This document shows, piece by piece, positions 37,678-46,769 of a stretch of DNA of 64,000 nucleotides. Origin of the DNA: Novosphingobium fuchskuhlense. Lineage in GTDB: Bacteria > Pseudomonadota > Alphaproteobacteria > Sphingomonadales > Sphingomonadaceae. The translations under genes were made by a program, and so were the position numbers. Position 1 is the stretch's first letter; each line of letters opens with the position of its first letter. Where the stretch lies: the NCBI RefSeq assembly GCF_001519075.1, contig NZ_KQ954244.1:637934-701933 (forward strand), read 5' to 3'. The notes beneath the pieces are model-generated. The model was given only the letters and a program-made list of their open reading frames with translations, had not been told where the DNA came from and did no database searches.

Positions 37678-39141
37678 CTAGTTCTGCGGTTTCGTCAGAT
37701 CCGAATCCATCGTCGGCTTGACGATGAACTTCGTGCCCAGCTTGGGCGCAGGCGGCATCGGCGTCGCCGGAATCGGGGCAATGGCGGCCGCAGGCTTGGC
37801 GCCCGGGGCGACCACGCGCCAGATCACGCCGCCGGTATCATCGCTCACCAGCAATGCGCCATCCCTGGCAAAGGCAACCCAGGTCGGCCGGCCATGTGCC
37901 TTGTCATCCTTGGTCAGGAACCCGGTCAGCACCGGCACCGGTGGCTTCGGCACCGCATTGCCGTTGTTGTCGAAAGCGACGAAGACCACGTCGTAACCAG
38001 ACAGCGGCTTGCGGTTCCACGAACCGTGGCGCGCCACGAAGGCACCGCTGGCGAAGCCTTCGCCCATCAGATTTCCGCCACGGGCGAACACAAGGCCAAG
38101 CGGCGCGACGTGCGAACCGAGGCCATATTCCGGCTTGCGGACATAGGAGAACATGTCGCGGGGCATCGGGTCGTTGACGCGCCAATCGATGTTCTTCTTC
38201 CAGTAGACCCACGGCCAGCCATATTGCGCGCCGACCGGCACATTGGTGAGGTAGTCGGGAACGAGGTCAGAGCCCAGCATGTCGCGCTCGTTCACCGTGG
38301 TCCACAGTTCGCCGCTGCGCGGGTTCCAGTCGAGTCCGTTGGGATTGCGGAGGCCCTCGGCATAACGGCGCGAACTCTTGCGGACGAAGTCGTACTCGTA
38401 GATGGCAGCCCGGCCCTTTTCCGCGTCGAGCCCGCGCTCACCTATGTTCGAGGCCGAACCAACTGTGATGTAGAGCAAGTTGCCATCTGGGCTAAGCAAC
38501 AGATTGCGGGCCCAATGGTTGCCGCCGCCAGGCAGGTCCATCAGCTTCTCGGGCTTGCCCTCCAGCGTCGTCTGCCCCGCCGTGAAGGGCCATGAGACGA
38601 CGGCATCATGATTGGCAACATAAAGCCGGCCCTCGCGCAGAACCATGCCGAAAGGCGAATTCAATCCCGGATTGCTCATCTCGAAGCGCTGATCCGCCAA
38701 GCCATCGCCATTGCTGTCGCGTAGCACCACGATCTTGTTGGGCGAGGCCTCGCCTGCACCGGCCGATGACATCAGATAGCCCATGACAAGGCCCGTAATT
38801 CCGCCCGGGCCCCGCTGCGCAGGACCATTCGTTTCGGCAGCCAGCACATCGCCATTGGGCAATACGGTGAGGGCGCGTGGATGGTCCAGCTGATCGGCAA
38901 ACCGCGTCACGACAAGACCCTGCGCCGCCACCGGCTTCTCACCTGCCGCCCAGCCTACCGGCTTGGCGATACCGATCGTTGGGAACCATTGCGGCGCGGC
39001 CTCGACCAGTTCGGGCTTTGGACCGGTCGTCTTGTCAAGCGCGAGCTGCGCGGTATCGCCGCGCAACAACCAGATGGCACCAAGGCCAAGCACGATGAGG
39101 ACGATGATGAGCCCGATCAGGGCTTTGCGGATGGTCAACAT
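37678..39141 (-). CDS. PQQ-dependent sugar dehydrogenase-like protein
   Basis: 487 residues. An N-terminal membrane helix (about residues 6–26) anchors a six-bladed beta-propeller of the soluble glucose/L-sorbosone dehydrogenase type: DHPRALTVLPNGDVLAAET, VVLRDSNGDGLAD, SPFGMVLREGRLYVAN, GGNHWARNLLLSPDGNLLYI and RPTWVAFARDGALLVSDD. It is expected to oxidise sugars or other alcohols in the periplasm with PQQ; no pqq genes are in the window. It is divergent from the GAF protein gene across 74 bp. Confidence 0.88.
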   Translation of the reverse strand: MLTIRKALIGLIIVLIVLGLGAIWLLRGDTAQLALDKTTGPKPELVEAAPQWFPTIGIAKPVGWAAGEKPVAAQGLVVTRFADQLDHPRALTVLPNGDVLAAETNGPAQRGPGGITGLVMGYLMSSAGAGEASPNKIVVLRDSNGDGLADQRFEMSNPGLNSPFGMVLREGRLYVANHDAVVSWPFTAGQTTLEGKPEKLMDLPGGGNHWARNLLLSPDGNLLYITVGSASNIGERGLDAEKGRAAIYEYDFVRKSSRRYAEGLRNPNGLDWNPRSGELWTTVNERDMLGSDLVPDYLTNVPVGAQYGWPWVYWKKNIDWRVNDPMPRDMFSYVRKPEYGLGSHVAPLGLVFARGGNLMGEGFASGAFVARHGSWNRKPLSGYDVVFVAFDNNGNAVPKPPVPVLTGFLTKDDKAHGRPTWVAFARDGALLVSDDTGGVIWRVVAPGAKPAAAIAPIPATPMPPAPKLGTKFIVKPTMDSDLTKPQN

Positions 39142-39215
39142 AGTTGTTTGTCTAGAAGCCGCGCGGCGGTCTCGCAATGGTCCTCGCGATCCGTGCGGGA
39201 GGCTGCTAAGTTCGC

Positions 39216-39701
39216 ATGATGTACGATTTTGCCCCCGTCCCCGGCCAGTCCAAGCCGTCACTCTACGCCGATCTGATCGAAGCCGCCCGTGCGATCACCC
39301 ACGGCGAGCCCGATACCGTGGCCAACATGGCCAATTGCGCTGCGCTGATCGGGCTGTTCCTGCCCGATCTGAATTGGGCAGGGTTCTACCGCATGGTCGG
39401 CGGCGAGTTGGTGCTGGGGCCCTTCGTCGGCAAGCCCGCTTGCATCCGCATCGGGCGGGGTCAGGGTGTCTGCGGCACGGCTGCTGCCAGCGGGGAAACA
39501 CAGCTCGTTCCCGACGTCCATGCCTTCCCTGGCCATATCGCTTGTGATGCTGCCAGCCGGTCCGAACTGGTCGTACCAGTGCTTCGGGCCGGCGAGGTCA
39601 TCGCCGTGATCGACCTCGACAGTCCGCTTCCGGCGCGGTTCGATGGCGAGGACGCTGCCGGAATCGAGGCCCTCGCCGCAGCGCTTGCCGATTGCATCTA
39701 G
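39216..39701 (+). CDS. msrC: Free methionine-(R)-sulfoxide reductase (GAF domain)
   Basis: 161 residues, one GAF domain. The three active-site cysteines of fRMsr proteins are present: Cys76 in KPACIRI, Cys86 in GVCGTA and Cys110 in HIACDAASRSEL. NWAGFY and VIAVIDLDSP are also family-typical. It reduces free Met-R-sulfoxide with thioredoxin-type recycling. With msrA at 6385–7062 the window holds two methionine sulfoxide repair enzymes of different stereospecificity. Confidence 0.92.
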   Translation: MMYDFAPVPGQSKPSLYADLIEAARAITHGEPDTVANMANCAALIGLFLPDLNWAGFYRMVGGELVLGPFVGKPACIRIGRGQGVCGTAAASGETQLVPDVHAFPGHIACDAASRSELVVPVLRAGEVIAVIDLDSPLPARFDGEDAAGIEALAAALADCI

Positions 39702-39846
39702 GAGCTGCCCTGCCCCGTTTCGGCACATCGATGCCGCAACCCTTGGTCCGCCGCGGCGCACGATGCTAAACAACGGATTAAATCCGCGCGCGGCCCGCTT
39801 TGCTCGCACGGATTTGATGCTCGGCACACGTTGACAGGGGAACACA

Positions 39847-40683
39847 ATGGCCAGACTCTTCCTTGCCCTCACGGCTGCCGCGTTGGCTTCCGGTTTTTCC
39901 GCGCCAGCGTTGGCACAGGCGCAGCAGGCACCGGCAGGGCAAGAGTCTTGGCAGTCAGGCTATCCTGGCGCGTATCAGGGCACCTGGCAGGGTCAGTATC
40001 AAGGCCAATATCCGGTCATGCCGATGCCCTATGCCTACGGCGCGCCGGTCTATGCTGCGCCGATGTATTCGCCGCCGGTGGTCTTCAGTCCGCCGGTATA
40101 CAACAGTCAAGCCCCGCAAGGTTATATGCCGGCGCAGCAAGCCGCACCGGAGGCCGATCCGCATTACCGCGAAATGGTCGAGAAGTGCCAAGGCGTCGCC
40201 CGACGTAACAGCGGCACCACAGGCGCCGTGATCGGCGGCCTCGTCGGGGGCGTTGTGGGCAACCGGATAGCCTCCGGCAATCGCACCGTAGGGACGGTCG
40301 CCGGGGCTGCGCTGGGTGCTGTCACAGGCGGCGTTATCGGCAAGTCGGTCGACAAGAACCGCGAGAAGGAATGCCAGGAATTCTTCAGCAGCTATGCGCC
40401 GCCTGCTCCGGCCTACTATGGCTACGCTCCGGTGCCTGCCGGATATGCCTACAGCACGCCTGCCTACGGCTATGCCCCTCCGATGACGGGAGCGCCGATG
40501 GGCTATGTCATGGTGCCAGCCGGTGCGCCGCAGGCCGCTCAGCAGGCGCAGACACAAGGCCCTTGCACCGAGACACGCACCGTCTCCTATGAATACGTGC
40601 CAGTAAAGCGGCGCTACATCGGAACACCCCCGCGGCGCGCTGCAGTGCATGACAAGCGTGTGAAGCTGCAGGCTGGCAACTGA
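39847..40683 (+). CDS. Secreted glycine-zipper protein with Tyr/Pro-rich flanks
   Basis: 278 residues. GGGGAACAC precedes the ATG. Order: signal peptide (ending PALAQA), a Gln/Gly/Tyr/Pro-rich segment (about 25–110), a two-cysteine bracketed glycine-zipper domain (GAVIGGLVGGVVGNR, then GTVAGAALGAVTGGVIGK, about 121–162) and a second Tyr/Pro/Ala-rich segment, ending in a basic tail. Such proteins sit in the outer membrane or periplasm. Function is unknown; it is convergent with the M48 protease gene (6-bp gap). Confidence 0.85.
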   Translation: MARLFLALTAAALASGFSAPALAQAQQAPAGQESWQSGYPGAYQGTWQGQYQGQYPVMPMPYAYGAPVYAAPMYSPPVVFSPPVYNSQAPQGYMPAQQAAPEADPHYREMVEKCQGVARRNSGTTGAVIGGLVGGVVGNRIASGNRTVGTVAGAALGAVTGGVIGKSVDKNREKECQEFFSSYAPPAPAYYGYAPVPAGYAYSTPAYGYAPPMTGAPMGYVMVPAGAPQAAQQAQTQGPCTETRTVSYEYVPVKRRYIGTPPRRAAVHDKRVKLQAGN

Positions 40684-40689
40684 CCCGGC

Positions 40690-41772
40690 CTAGTTCCCGC
40701 CAGCCGCCTGGGGCAGGAGCACCACGACGACGCCGACTTCGTGGACTACGCCGGACGGGAGGCGGATGGAGACCCGGCCCCCGTAGTCTACGTCGAAGCG
40801 GATGCCATCCGTCCGGAACGCCCAGGCATAGTCAGCGGAGCTGGGCAGGCTTTTGCGGCCTACCGGTCGGCGTGAACCATCGTAGGCATCTATGCGCCCG
40901 CCCTTGGTGATGTAGTAGTCGTTGGGATCATCGTAGAGGAGGATCCGCGCCACCAGCGACAGATTGGACGCTTCCGCGTCGTCACCGTCAGGATCGTAGC
41001 GCTGCTGTCGCATGGGTACGAGCCCACGATCATGGCGGGCCTGCGTCATTTCCGCGCTGACCATCGCTTCAGCGTTCTGCCAGCCGTGTACGATCGCGGC
41101 AATACGATCCTTGCGGCCGGGATGTGTTGGTGTGGCCTCATCGGGCAAGATGCTGGCCGCCGCCGAGGTGGTCTCTTCAAGCGTGGCTCCGAGCCGTGCC
41201 AGCACGAAGCCCGAAAACTCGTCTGCCTCAAGCTCATCCCTCCATGGTTCCGCTGATTGGCGCAAAGTGTGGCCGGCGAGATGGTGCCCCACCTCATGCG
41301 CAAGGATGCTCATCGCACCCCAATCCGGACAGATACGGTCCGCCACTTGCGCCATGAAGCGCGGATCGAACAATATCACGCGTCGGCCGTTGATAATTTC
41401 CGCCGCGGCCGGAGTGGTGGGATCGACAATCAACTCGAAGTTCATTTCCAGCCCGCTGACACGAACCACGCGTTCTACCTGCCTGCGAGCCTCGGCAAGG
41501 TCGGCGGCCTGAGAACTGTCGGCTTGCCCCATGTAACCCAGAGATCCATGGCCCTGCACTTGCCCCTCAGTTGGCCAGTATTCATGCAGCCAGGCCTGAG
41601 ACCATGCCTTTTTGACCTCGCACTGCCCCATCTCGCGCTTCGGCGCGGCCGAACCGGCAGCAGCTGGGACTCCTTGTGAGTGATCGTCAGCGCCGAATTG
41701 GGCACTGGCCGGATTGAGGGCGGCTCCTAACAGCCCGAATGCCATGGCGGCTCTGAAGCCTGCTCTTCTCAT
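40690..41772 (-). CDS. M48-family zinc metalloprotease, secreted
   Basis: 360 residues from the ATG at 41772, which gives a textbook signal peptide (MRRAGFRAAMAFGLLGAALNPASAQ). In-frame starts at 41811 (ATG) and 41844 (GTG) would add N-terminal residues; none has a good ribosome site. The catalytic motif HEVGHH lies near residue 157, followed by ELEADEFSGFVLARLGA, which supplies the third zinc ligand. The C-terminal half (about 200–360) is unassigned. It is probably a periplasmic quality-control protease. Confidence 0.88.
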   Translation of the reverse strand: MRRAGFRAAMAFGLLGAALNPASAQFGADDHSQGVPAAAGSAAPKREMGQCEVKKAWSQAWLHEYWPTEGQVQGHGSLGYMGQADSSQAADLAEARRQVERVVRVSGLEMNFELIVDPTTPAAAEIINGRRVILFDPRFMAQVADRICPDWGAMSILAHEVGHHLAGHTLRQSAEPWRDELEADEFSGFVLARLGATLEETTSAAASILPDEATPTHPGRKDRIAAIVHGWQNAEAMVSAEMTQARHDRGLVPMRQQRYDPDGDDAEASNLSLVARILLYDDPNDYYITKGGRIDAYDGSRRPVGRKSLPSSADYAWAFRTDGIRFDVDYGGRVSIRLPSGVVHEVGVVVVLLPQAAGGN

Positions 41773-41913
41773 GCTGATCAGTGGTTCGAAGAGCTGTGCG
41801 AAAGCCTTCATGCTGCACGGCATGCTAATTGGGAGTCGGTGCACGCATGCATGAGGGCTGCCTCGCCGGCCTTCCTTGCACAGGCCGACATTCCATTTCG
41901 ACCTAGGCTTAAG

Positions 41914-41942
41914 ATTATAAGCTAAAGCCCTACGGTGAAATA
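41914..41942 (-). promoter_or_regulatory. Possible promoter of the M48 protease gene
   Basis: On the minus strand a perfect -10 hexamer TATAAT (41914–41919) is preceded by ATTTCA/TTTCAC (41935–41941) at a 15–16-bp distance, a moderate -35. It lies in the most AT-rich intergenic stretch of the window (41885–42005), with no gene, and 142 bp upstream of the preferred protease start. Confidence 0.4.
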
Positions 41943-42004
41943 CATATATCTACTGAGGTAACAATTACGGTTTACGTGCGACGGTGCGATCATCACTCAA
42001 AATT

Positions 42005-43066
42005 CTAGTCGGTGATGCGAAAGGCGTAGGTGTAGCTACTTTTCGGTGCGCCACGAATGCCGTTGATTGTCACGTGATAGGTCTTGCCCGGAACAATCCC
42101 ATCGACTCGCCACGACAGACAATTGCTGACGCCGAATTCCTCATTGTCCCACCGCTGATCACGGACCGGCAGGCTCCGCTCGAGATCGCTAATAATGACC
42201 TTGGCATCGGCAAAGTCCACTTTGGCCAGCACGTCAGCGTCCTGACTGGCAGAAAAGGAAAGACGTGCGTGTGGCGAAAAGAAATAGGCGGGATAGTCTC
42301 CCTGTGGCCACGCCACGAAGCTCGGTGCCGCGGTCTGTGCATGGTGGCGCTCCGCAGTCTCCTGAGGAAAATCGAACACCTTCATGGCTGCGGAATCAAC
42401 CCGCACACCGCCCGGCTGAACAGTGATCACGCGCCCAAGGGTCGTTTGATCCAGATAGGGGTCCAGCAGCCAGCGGCGATGACCGAGTTCGTCTCCGTCA
42501 CCTTCGATCAACCATTCGGCCAACATCGCCGTGTTGTCTTCATAGGCAAGATAGGGAGATGAGACACCTCCAAGAAGGTTGGAACTGCCTGCAGCCGCGG
42601 CCCCTGCCGCCGTCCAGCACGCCCAGGATGGCGGGGGATCATGACTCAAGGCATTGTTAGCTGCCATCAACAGGGCGGCTTCGGCGACAGCTTGATCAGC
42701 AGACGCGTTGTAACGGACCGGGGCGAGCCCATGCAGCGCACGCAAGGCATTGAAGGCGTTTAGGAAATCAATCTTGACATGGGCGCGCAGGATGCCGGGG
42801 ACGCAACGTGCCGGATCAGGCAGCTCTGCATTGAGCGATTTCGTGTTTGCCCAAGGCCCCTCATTGATGGGCAGGGCCACCTCCCGGGAGTTTCGCAGGA
42901 GGGGCTCTGACGGTTCCTGCGTTTCCTCAATCACGATATCATCAGGTTCGGGCTCATACTGGGCCGACGCCTGCGCTGCGGCTTGCCCGAGGAAAAGCCA
43001 CGCTGCAGAGGCCAAAAGCAGGCGATGCGCGGGTGGTGTCCGGGTGGATGCCCCCCGCGCCCGCAT
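42005..43066 (-). CDS. CAP-domain (SCP-like) secreted protein
   Basis: 353 residues from ATG 43066 (AAAGG 7 nt upstream; a GTG five codons earlier is in frame). A signal peptide ends GQAAAQASAQ. A CAP/SCP-PR1 core follows: FLNAFNALRALHGLAPVRYNASADQAVAEAALLMAANNALSH (in pieces), YLAYEDNTAMLAEWL and LGHRRWLLDPYL with the usual His residues. A C-terminal beta domain of ~110 residues ends YTYAFRITD. CAP domains act extracellularly as lipid- or peptide-binding or hydrolytic modules; no role is known here. Confidence 0.85.
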   Translation of the reverse strand: MRARGASTRTPPAHRLLLASAAWLFLGQAAAQASAQYEPEPDDIVIEETQEPSEPLLRNSREVALPINEGPWANTKSLNAELPDPARCVPGILRAHVKIDFLNAFNALRALHGLAPVRYNASADQAVAEAALLMAANNALSHDPPPSWACWTAAGAAAAGSSNLLGGVSSPYLAYEDNTAMLAEWLIEGDGDELGHRRWLLDPYLDQTTLGRVITVQPGGVRVDSAAMKVFDFPQETAERHHAQTAAPSFVAWPQGDYPAYFFSPHARLSFSASQDADVLAKVDFADAKVIISDLERSLPVRDQRWDNEEFGVSNCLSWRVDGIVPGKTYHVTINGIRGAPKSSYTYAFRITD

Positions 43067-43109
43067 GGCCAAACCTTTCACTTGCAGTCGTTTGTCATGA
43101 TCGTGCCGA

Positions 43110-44264
43110 TCAGAGCTTGCGGCCGATCAGCTCCTTCATGATTTCATTCGTGCCGCCGAAGATGCGCGTCACGCGGGCGCCACGCCAAGCGCGGGCGATC
43201 GCGTATTCATTCATGTAGCCGGCGCCGCCATGGAGCTGGAGGCACTTGTCCATTACCTCCCACTGCAGTTCTGTGTGCCACAGCTTGGCGGCCGCGCCTT
43301 CCTCGGCAGTCAGTTCGCGCTTGAGATGCCGTGCCAGCGCCCAGTCGAGATGCGCCCAGCCCACCTGCAGCTTGGCCTTGATATCAGCCAGCGTGAAGCG
43401 GGTGTTCTGGAAGTCAAGGATCGGCTTGCCGAACGCCTTGCGTTCGCGGGTAAACGCCACCGTATCGTCAAAGGCCTTCTGCGCCGACGCCTGCGCGCTG
43501 ACCGCAATGGAGAGGCGCTCCTGCGGCAGCTCGCTCATCAGGTAGATGAAGCCCTTGCCTTCTTCGCCAAGGCAATTGGTGATCGGCACGCGAACGTCTT
43601 CGAAGAACAGCTCCGAGGTGTCGGCTTCGTCCTGGCCGATCTTGTCGAGGTTTCGGCCACGCTTGAAGCCCTCGCGATCTGCTTCGACCAGCACGATCGA
43701 GACACCCTTCCAAGCGGGTTGGATTTCGGTATCCGTCTTGCAGCAGACGAGGATCAGGTCGGCATTCTGGCCGTTCGTGATGTAGGTCTTCGACCCGTTG
43801 ATCACGTAGTGGTTCCCGTCCTTCTTGGCGCTGGTGCGCATGCCCTGAAGGTCGGAACCGGTGCCCGGCTCGGTCATCGCGATCGCGGTGATCACTTCGC
43901 CCGAGACCATTTTGGGCAGCCACTTGCGCTTCTGCTCTTCCGAGCCGTAGGAAACGAGGTAGTTCACTACGATGTCAGACTGCAGCGAGAAGCCGGTTGC
44001 AACGCGGCCGTAGTACGCGCTCTCTTCATCAACGATCGCGTTATAGCCGAAGTCGAGGCCAAGGCCGCCGTATTCCTCGGGAACGGTCGGGCAAAGCATG
44101 CCAAGCTCGCCCGCCTTGGGCCAAATCGACTTTGGCACAATGCCCGCTTCGGCCCATTCGTTGGCATGGGGCGCGATTTCGGTTTCAAGGTAGCGGCGCA
44201 CCGTCTGGCGGAACGCCTCATGATCGGGCGTGTAGGCAGTGCGAGGAATCAGATCGAGCGACAT
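43110..44264 (-). CDS. Acyl-CoA dehydrogenase
   Basis: 384 residues, the classical length. GGAGAG is 6 nt upstream of the ATG at 44264. Conserved segments are AIAMTEPGTGSDLQGMRT (FAD and substrate contact), YVINGSKTYITNGQNADL, LPQERLSIAVSAQA, QLHGGAGYMNEYAIARAWRGARVTRIFGGTNEIMKELIG (in pieces). It oxidises an acyl-CoA, likely medium or long chain, passing electrons to ETF. It is separate from the longer homologue at 35092–36813. Confidence 0.95.
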   Translation of the reverse strand: MSLDLIPRTAYTPDHEAFRQTVRRYLETEIAPHANEWAEAGIVPKSIWPKAGELGMLCPTVPEEYGGLGLDFGYNAIVDEESAYYGRVATGFSLQSDIVVNYLVSYGSEEQKRKWLPKMVSGEVITAIAMTEPGTGSDLQGMRTSAKKDGNHYVINGSKTYITNGQNADLILVCCKTDTEIQPAWKGVSIVLVEADREGFKRGRNLDKIGQDEADTSELFFEDVRVPITNCLGEEGKGFIYLMSELPQERLSIAVSAQASAQKAFDDTVAFTRERKAFGKPILDFQNTRFTLADIKAKLQVGWAHLDWALARHLKRELTAEEGAAAKLWHTELQWEVMDKCLQLHGGAGYMNEYAIARAWRGARVTRIFGGTNEIMKELIGRKL

Positions 44265-44380
44265 GGCAGGCTCTCCGGCTTTGGGTCTCTTATTGCCAAC
44301 AAAGATAGGCAAACCCGTCCGGTTCGGTCAATCGAAATTAATCGACCGGTTAAGACGCCTGTACTTCCGGGCAGGTGGCG

Positions 44381-45337
44381 TCAGATCGTGCCGCCCGTCA
44401 GGCGCTGGCAGATCAGGTCCAACTGATCGAGTGTCTTGTAGCGGATCGTAACCGAGCCCGTACGTGGGTCGGCATCTGCCTGGATCGTGACCTTGAGGCC
44501 GAGAAATTCCTCCAGGTGAGCTTGGACTGCTGCTATATCCGCAGAGCTCGCCGGGTCGCGCTCCGCCCGGGCGCGTCGAGGCGCGATATCAGGCCGCATG
44601 GCTCGTTTTGCAAGCCGTTCGACATCGCGAACCGAAAGCCCCTTGATGGTGGTTTCGCGTGCCAGCGGCAGCGGATCGGGCAGTACCGCCAGCGCCCGTG
44701 CGTGACCCATCGAAAGCTGCGCGCGCTCGACCATGTCGAGCACTTCGACGGGAAGGGCGAGCAGCCGCATAAGGTTCGCAACATGGCTGCGGGACTTGTC
44801 GACAAAGGTTGCGATTTCCTGCTGCGTCAGACCGTCCTGCTCCGAAAGCCTCTGATAGGCCCGAGCCTCCTCGATGGGATTGAGATCCTCCCGTTGGAGG
44901 TTTTCGATCAACGCCAATGCGGTCACTTCGCGATCGTCAAGTTGTCGGACGATTGCGGGGATTTCGTGCAATCGGGCTCGCTGAGCAGCGCGCCAGCGCC
45001 GTTCGCCCGCCACCAACTGGTAGCGCCCAGCGCCGAGGGGACGGACGACGACAGGCTGGATCACTCCACGCGCTGCGATCGAGGCAGCAAGTTCTTCCAG
45101 GGCGTCCTCATCAAAATGCCGCCGGGGCTGTTCTGGATGCGGCTCGATCGAAGCAACAGTCAGTGAAGCCAGTCCACTCGCCACAGCCTCGCCTGGTGTG
45201 GAAACAGAAATGCGCGAAACCGCCTCCTCACGCCGCGTTTCGCCGAGCAATGCACCAAGACCTCGGCCCAGCGCAGGCCGCTTTGCCGCCTTCACGGCCA
45301 CGCCACTGTCTGCGCTGCCCTCGCTTGGACCGCTCAT
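44381..45337 (-). CDS. parB: Chromosome partitioning protein ParB
   Basis: 318 residues. The N-terminal CTP-binding domain has HPEQPRRHFDEDALEELAASI and the C-box-like GERRWRAAQRARLHEIPAIVR. The central helix-turn-helix is LTQQEIATFVDKSRSHVANLMRLLALP. A C-terminal dimerisation domain ends the protein. It loads onto the parS sites at 46201, 46572 and 48671 and spreads as a CTP-dependent clamp. Its start overlaps the parA stop (45334–45337). Confidence 0.97.
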   Translation of the reverse strand: MSGPSEGSADSGVAVKAAKRPALGRGLGALLGETRREEAVSRISVSTPGEAVASGLASLTVASIEPHPEQPRRHFDEDALEELAASIAARGVIQPVVVRPLGAGRYQLVAGERRWRAAQRARLHEIPAIVRQLDDREVTALALIENLQREDLNPIEEARAYQRLSEQDGLTQQEIATFVDKSRSHVANLMRLLALPVEVLDMVERAQLSMGHARALAVLPDPLPLARETTIKGLSVRDVERLAKRAMRPDIAPRRARAERDPASSADIAAVQAHLEEFLGLKVTIQADADPRTGSVTIRYKTLDQLDLICQRLTGGTI

Positions 45338-46110
45338 GCTGCTTTCCTCCGCTCCGGCAGGCGACCGATCAGCTCGCGTGCCAGCTTCATGTAAGCCTGC
45401 GACCCAGCGCAGGCGTGGTCATAAATCAGCGCCGGGAGCCCATGGCTCGGCGCTTCCGAAAGACGGACGTTGCGCGGGATCACTGATTCGAACACCAGCC
45501 CGTGCAGACAGGAACGCACGTCGTCAGCAACCTGATCGGTGAGCCGATTGCGGCGATCATACATGGTCAGCACGATACCAAGGATGCCAAGGTCCGGGTT
45601 GAACCGCTCCTGCACGCGCTCCACCGTCTGCAGCAGCTGACTGAGCCCTTCAAGCGCGAAAAACTCGCACTGCAACGGCACCAGCAGCGAATTCGCCGCC
45701 GTCATCGCATTGAGTGTCAGCAGCCCCAACGACGGCGGGCAATCAATCAGGCAAATCTCGTGGCCAGCATCTTCGGCGAGGGCCGTGCGCAGCTTGCTCG
45801 TGCGATCAGTCTCGCTGACAAGTTCAACTTCGGCGCCGGACAGGTCCACGGTGGCCGGGATGAGGTCAAGCCCAGGAATCCGGGTCGGTATCATACAGGA
45901 CGCCACGCTCGCCTGCTCGATGAGGAGGTCATAGGAGGACCGCTCACGCTCGGATGCGGAAACCCCGATCCCGGTAGAAGCATTTCCCTGCGGATCGAGA
46001 TCGATCAGCAGCACTTTCCACCCAGTGGCCGCCAGCGCCGTGGCAATATTGATCGCCGTGGTGGTCTTGCCCACCCCGCCCTTCTGATTCGCGACGGCTA
46101 TCGTAATCAT
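45334..46110 (-). CDS. parA: Chromosome partitioning ATPase ParA (Soj type)
   Basis: 258 residues. The deviant Walker A motif is NQKGGVGKTTTAINIA from residue 8, with signature Lys in KGGVGKT; IDLDPQGNAS and LIDCPPSLGLLTLNAM follow. There is no N-terminal HTH, so it is the small chromosomal form. It moves the ParB–parS complex after replication. It overlaps rsmG (46107–46110) and parB by 4 bp each, so rsmG–parA–parB is one translational unit. Confidence 0.98.
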   Translation of the reverse strand: MITIAVANQKGGVGKTTTAINIATALAATGWKVLLIDLDPQGNASTGIGVSASERERSSYDLLIEQASVASCMIPTRIPGLDLIPATVDLSGAEVELVSETDRTSKLRTALAEDAGHEICLIDCPPSLGLLTLNAMTAANSLLVPLQCEFFALEGLSQLLQTVERVQERFNPDLGILGIVLTMYDRRNRLTDQVADDVRSCLHGLVFESVIPRNVRLSEAPSHGLPALIYDHACAGSQAYMKLARELIGRLPERRKAA

Positions 46111-46769
46111 CGACGTGAACCCCGCTTGCGTGATGGCGTCTTATCCGTGCGCCCGATCAGATGGCCAACGATGATACCAGCCGAAGGATCGGTCAACGAC
46201 TGTTCCACGTGAAACACGCGATTCCAGTCTGCGCCAAGCTCATTCAGTTCATGCTGTGCCCTGGCACCCTTAGGCAACAGCCACAGCGTCTCCGGTGTGG
46301 AAAAGCGGGCAGCAACATCCAGCAACCGGTCCAGCGGTGCAAAAGCTCGCGCCGAGATTACCGACCACCGCCGATCGGGCAGATCCTCTACACGAGAGAG
46401 GATCACCTCGACATTCGCCAGGCCCATGTGCGCCGCTGCTCGCACAAGCCACTCCGTGCGCAGCCGCCGCGAGTCCACCAACGCGACGGGACGCTCGGGC
46501 TGCAAGGCCGCGATAACCAGGCCCGGAAATCCAGCTCCACTGCCCAAATCCAACCATGAACCTGATGGCACCGTTTCACGTGAAACATGCAGAAGTTGCG
46601 CGCTATCCAGGATGTGGCGTTGCCAGACCGCCTCGAGCGACGGCCGGGAAACAAGATTCTGACGAGCATTCTCATCAACCAGCGCGTTCACCAGCAGCTC
46701 GAGACGAGCCATGGCCTCGTGGTGCCGGGACGTCAGCCAGTCGTGCGCCGCAGTCTCGCCGGGCGTCAT
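46107..46769 (-). CDS. rsmG: 16S rRNA (guanine-527-N7)-methyltransferase
   Basis: 220 residues. The SAM-binding motif is [16 protein letters not shown] near residues 71–86, followed by [14 protein letters not shown]. It methylates G527 of 16S rRNA. The ATG overlaps the mnmG stop (ATGA, 46766–46769). Two parS sequences lie inside the coding region and are read as FHVEQ (C-terminal part) and HVSRET (near residues 59–64). RsmG's sequence is thus constrained at both places by the partition system. Confidence 0.97.
   Translation of the reverse strand: MTPGETAAHDWLTSRHHEAMARLELLVNALVDENARQNLVSRPSLEAVWQRHILDSAQLLHVSRETVPSGSWLDLGSGAGFPGLVIAALQPERPVALVDSRRLRTEWLVRAAAHMGLANVEVILSRVEDLPDRRWSVISARAFAPLDRLLDVAARFSTPETLWLLPKGARAQHELNELGADWNRVFHVEQSLTDPSAGIIVGHLIGRTDKTPSRKRGSRR
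46201..46216. promoter_or_regulatory. parS: parS site 1, inside rsmG
   Basis: TGTTCCACGTGAAACA, a 16-bp near-palindrome matching the bacterial parS consensus TGTTTCACGTGAAACA at 15 of 16 positions. ParB binding is inferred. Confidence 0.93.
46572..46587. promoter_or_regulatory. parS: parS site 2, inside rsmG
   Basis: CGTTTCACGTGAAACA matches the parS consensus at 15 of 16 positions, with a perfect 14-bp palindrome GTTTCACGTGAAAC as core. It is 371 bp from site 1. Confidence 0.93.
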